Shown: one piece after another, positions 5,861 through 7,723 of the stretch | Position numbering within the stretch: the first letter of the stretch is position 1 | Layout: each line of letters opens with the position of its first letter | Assembly (NCBI GenBank): GCA_937894055.1 | Contig: CALDHQ010000393.1 | Coordinates: 1-7,723 of the forward strand | DNA: 7,723 nt | Direction: 5' to 3' | From: an uncultured Polymorphobacter sp. | Lineage (GTDB): Bacteria; Pseudomonadota; Alphaproteobacteria; Sphingomonadales; Sphingomonadaceae | Program-made: the position numbers and the translations under genes | The notes under the pieces: model-generated | The model's input: only the letters and a program-made list of their open reading frames with translations | Told to the model about the DNA's origin: nothing | The model's database searches: none

Positions 5861-6706
5861 ATGGCAACCGCCCAGACAGCCGTGCCTTTGGCCCCCGCAG
5901 CGCGCGCCGACCTCGCCGCCGCGCGCGAAGCGCTCAAGACTGTCGGATGGTGTGTCGTCCCCGATGTCATCGATGCCGCGCGCACCCGCGAGGCGCTCGA
6001 CCGGCTGCATGTGGCGGCGGCCGAAAACGCCCGGCAGGGCCTGCCGATCTACATGCCCGAACTCGACCCCAACGCGCACAACATCCGCGTGTTTTTCCTG
6101 CTCGAACGCGACGCGATTTTCCGCGAGCTAATCTGCAATCCGGTGGCGGTCGATCTGGTCACCGCGCTGCTGGGTGACGATTTCCTGATTTCGAACTTCA
6201 CCGCCAACATCGCGCGGCCCGGTGCCAGGTCGATGTCGCTGCATTCGGATCTGGCGCTGGTGGTGCCCGCGCCGTGGACGGCGCCGTGGTCGATCAACAT
6301 CATCTGGTGCCTGTCCGACGTGCGCTTCGAAAACGGTGCGACGCTGTTCATTCCGGGCAGCCAGCATTGGCGGACCCAGGCCGATGTGCCGGCGGACGCG
6401 CTGCAGCGGCTGCAGCCGTTCGAGGCCAAGGCGGGGTCGATCGTCGCGATGGACGGCCGCGTCTGGCACACCTCGGGCGCCAACATCACCGCCGACGAGG
6501 ACCGCGCCTTGCTGTTCGGCTATTACACCAAGCCGTTCCTGCGCCCGCAGATCAACTGGAACGCCGGCCTGTCACCGGCGACGCAGGCGACGATCGACCC
6601 GCAGCTGCGCGACTGGCTCGGACTCGGCATTGCCGCCAACGCCAGCGAAGCGGTCGAGCTGCTCAATGCGCGGCGCATCAACCCGAACGAGGGGCCTGCA
6701 CGATGA
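5861..6706 (+). CDS. Phytanoyl-CoA dioxygenase (PhyH) family Fe(II)/2-oxoglutarate oxygenase, copy 1
   Basis: A 281-residue protein with a double-stranded beta-helix of the PhyH family. Such enzymes couple oxidative decarboxylation of 2-oxoglutarate to succinate with hydroxylation of a substrate, using non-haem iron. The likely facial triad is H128 and D130 (SLHSDL) with H203 (RVWHTSG). The 2-oxoglutarate-binding Arg is probably R215 (DEDRALL). The N-terminal part GWCVVPDVID (29-38) is the usual opening of PhyH proteins, and the core blocks IIWCLSD, NGATLFIPGS and YYTKPF follow in order. All key residues are present, so it should be active. The ATG has GAGGGG 7 nt upstream. Its stop overlaps the start of a second PhyH gene (ATGA), so the pair is translationally coupled. 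The family acts on phytanoyl-CoA, ectoine, antibiotics and other small molecules; the substrate here is unknown. Confidence 0.93.
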   Translation: MATAQTAVPLAPAARADLAAAREALKTVGWCVVPDVIDAARTREALDRLHVAAAENARQGLPIYMPELDPNAHNIRVFFLLERDAIFRELICNPVAVDLVTALLGDDFLISNFTANIARPGARSMSLHSDLALVVPAPWTAPWSINIIWCLSDVRFENGATLFIPGSQHWRTQADVPADALQRLQPFEAKAGSIVAMDGRVWHTSGANITADEDRALLFGYYTKPFLRPQINWNAGLSPATQATIDPQLRDWLGLGIAANASEAVELLNARRINPNEGPAR

Positions 6707-7518
6707 ACGCCACCGCTGCCATTTCTGCCGCCCCCGTGCTGCCCGCGCCGACGCGCGACATCGCGCAGGGCCTGCGCAACATCGCCGACTTCGGATTCAC
6801 CATTGTGCCCAACGTGCTGACCGGCGACGCGCTGACCGCAACGCGTGACGCGCTATACCGCGCCGCCGCGTCGGACCGTGCGCGCGGTCGCGAACAGCAT
6901 TTCGGCCTCGACTATGCGCACGACAGTTCGAACCAGCGCGTCTGGAACGTGCTCAGCCGCGATCCGGTTTTCGAGGATCTGGCGTTTCATCCGGTCGCGG
7001 TCGCATATGTGAAGGCGCTGCTCGGCTGGCCGGCGCTGCTCGGCAATCTGTCGGCGAACATCACCGGGCCAGGTGGTGGCGAAATGGTGCTGCATGCCGA
7101 CCAGATTTTCATGCCCGAACCGTGGGCCGCCGACCCGCAGGGGATGAACGTCGCCTGGTGCCTCGATGACTTTACCGAAGCCAATGGCGCGACGCGCTTC
7201 GTGCCGGGCAGCCACAAGTTGAACCGCGCGCCGCGCGCCGACGAAGCCGATGCGCCGACGGTAGCCATGGTCGCGCCGGCGGGCTCGATCGTCGTCTTCG
7301 AAAGCCGCGTCTGGCACAAGACCGGGTTCAACCGCACCGCCAGCGAACACCGCGCCGGGGTGTTCGGCTGGTACACCAAGCCGATCTACCGCGCGCAGGA
7401 AAACTGGTTCCTGTCGCTGCGCCCCGAAGTCCGCCAGTTCGCCAGCGACGATGCGCTGGTGCTGCTCGGCTACCGCGCCGAAGGGCTGGGGCTGGTGCAC
7501 GGCATCTCGCCGGCCTGA
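6703..7518 (+). CDS. Phytanoyl-CoA dioxygenase (PhyH) family Fe(II)/2-oxoglutarate oxygenase, copy 2
   Basis: A 271-residue paralogue of the preceding gene. The open frame extends upstream into that gene, but the ATG at 6703 is chosen because it overlaps the previous stop (ATGA), has GAGGGG about 9 nt upstream and starts a sensible N-terminus leading to FGFTIVPNVL (30-39). The likely iron ligands are H131 and D133 (VLHADQ) with H205 (RVWHKTG). R217 (SEHRAGV) probably binds 2-oxoglutarate. Shared blocks with copy 1 include NPVAV/HPVAV, SANI/TANI, WCL-D, NGAT-F-PGS, RVWH and YTKP. Divergence is large around the HxD motif and in the C-terminal third, suggesting different substrates or successive steps rather than a recent duplication. 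Both could also form a heteromer; nothing in the sequence decides this. It converges with the next gene without any spacer. Confidence 0.93.
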   Translation: MNATAAISAAPVLPAPTRDIAQGLRNIADFGFTIVPNVLTGDALTATRDALYRAAASDRARGREQHFGLDYAHDSSNQRVWNVLSRDPVFEDLAFHPVAVAYVKALLGWPALLGNLSANITGPGGGEMVLHADQIFMPEPWAADPQGMNVAWCLDDFTEANGATRFVPGSHKLNRAPRADEADAPTVAMVAPAGSIVVFESRVWHKTGFNRTASEHRAGVFGWYTKPIYRAQENWFLSLRPEVRQFASDDALVLLGYRAEGLGLVHGISPA

Positions 7519-7723
7519 TCAGCCGCCGCGCTGCTGCTTTTCAAGCCGCTGGCGGACCAGCGGCAGTTGGTCGTTGCCGAAGTACATGAACTTTTCATCG
7601 ATGAAGATGGTGGGCGATCCGAAGGCGCCGCGGGCAATCGCCTCGTCGGTATTGGCGCGCAGCGCGGACTTGACCGCATCGGTCTGCGCGCGCGCCGCAA
7701 TCTCGGCGCCGGGCAGGCCGCAG
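7519..7723 (-). CDS. DsbA-fold / 2-hydroxychromene-2-carboxylate isomerase-like protein, C-terminal fragment
   Basis: Only the last 67 residues are in the window, open at the right edge and ending at TGA (7521-7519). The segment ARGAFGSPTIFIDEKFMYFGND, read here as GAFGSPTIF then FMYFGNDQLPLV, carries the cis-proline loop (GSPT) and the C-terminal signature of the DsbA-like thioredoxin fold of 2-hydroxychromene-2-carboxylate isomerases and kappa-class glutathione transferases. HCCA isomerase acts in naphthalene and related aromatic degradation with glutathione, but many bacterial members are annotated only as DsbA-family oxidoreductases. The active-site region at the N-terminus (Ser or Cys) is not visible, so the activity cannot be assigned. 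It is convergent with the PhyH pair and its stop is adjacent to theirs. Confidence 0.82.
   Translation of the reverse strand, partial: CGLPGAEIAARAQTDAVKSALRANTDEAIARGAFGSPTIFIDEKFMYFGNDQLPLVRQRLEKQQRGG

Noticed and set aside
4386..6131. Longest open frame in the window (581 codons, plus strand)
   Set aside because: It is antisense to the hydrolase and VOC genes and runs out of frame into the first PhyH gene; no domain and biased composition. All real genes it covers have full motif support.
5785..6177. Possible plus-strand gene starting with an alternative codon in the divergent region
   Set aside because: Most of it lies out of frame inside the first PhyH gene, it has no good ribosome site and its composition is shadow-like.
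1..7723. CRISPR arrays, tRNA/rRNA genes, insertion sequences, integrase or toxin-antitoxin genes
   Set aside because: I saw no direct-repeat array, cloverleaf, terminal inverted repeats, transposase or toxin-like motif on either strand.

Overview
The window is GC-rich (roughly two thirds by eye), densely coded, and carries ordinary chromosomal metabolic genes with no mobile element, CRISPR array, tRNA or rRNA visible. The gene families and codon use fit an alphaproteobacterium, most probably a sphingomonad. This placement is an inference from gene style, because no phylogenetic marker is present.

Layout: seven genes lie in a row on the minus strand. In transcription order they are a VOC-fold protein (5696-5310), an HSL-type alpha/beta hydrolase (5249-4299), a 1-Cys peroxiredoxin (4208-3531), an ArsR-family regulator (3531-3187), an SDR resembling the (3R)-hydroxyacyl-CoA dehydrogenase domain of peroxisomal MFE-2 (3067-2153), an acyl-CoA dehydrogenase (2058-907) and a family III CoA-transferase (903 to beyond the left edge). 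A 164-bp divergent intergenic region separates them from two plus-strand paralogues of the phytanoyl-CoA dioxygenase (PhyH) family (5861-6706 and 6703-7518), which overlap by ATGA. At the right edge the C-terminus of a minus-strand DsbA/2-hydroxychromene-2-carboxylate isomerase-like protein abuts the second PhyH gene, stop codon to stop codon.

How the genes may work together: the dehydrogenase, SDR and CoA-transferase look like parts of a CoA-thioester catabolic route for a branched, isoprenoid or alicyclic carboxylic acid. The hydrolase could release an acid from an ester, and the PhyH pair could hydroxylate a substrate. No CoA ligase, enoyl-CoA hydratase or thiolase is in view, so the pathway is incomplete here and its substrate is unknown. 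The peroxiredoxin and ArsR genes look like a small self-contained unit: their coding regions overlap by one base, and an AT-rich inverted repeat that could be the ArsR operator lies just upstream.

The most interesting non-coding signals are two inverted repeats. One (4246-4270) is upstream of peroxiredoxin-ArsR. The other (5259-5283) would fold in the minus-strand transcript into a hairpin containing the hydrolase's likely Shine-Dalgarno sequence. I found no clearly undescribed multi-gene system. The best candidates for new biology are the tandem PhyH pair of unknown substrate and the cysteine-free ArsR coupled to a peroxiredoxin with an unusual vicinal cysteine pair.
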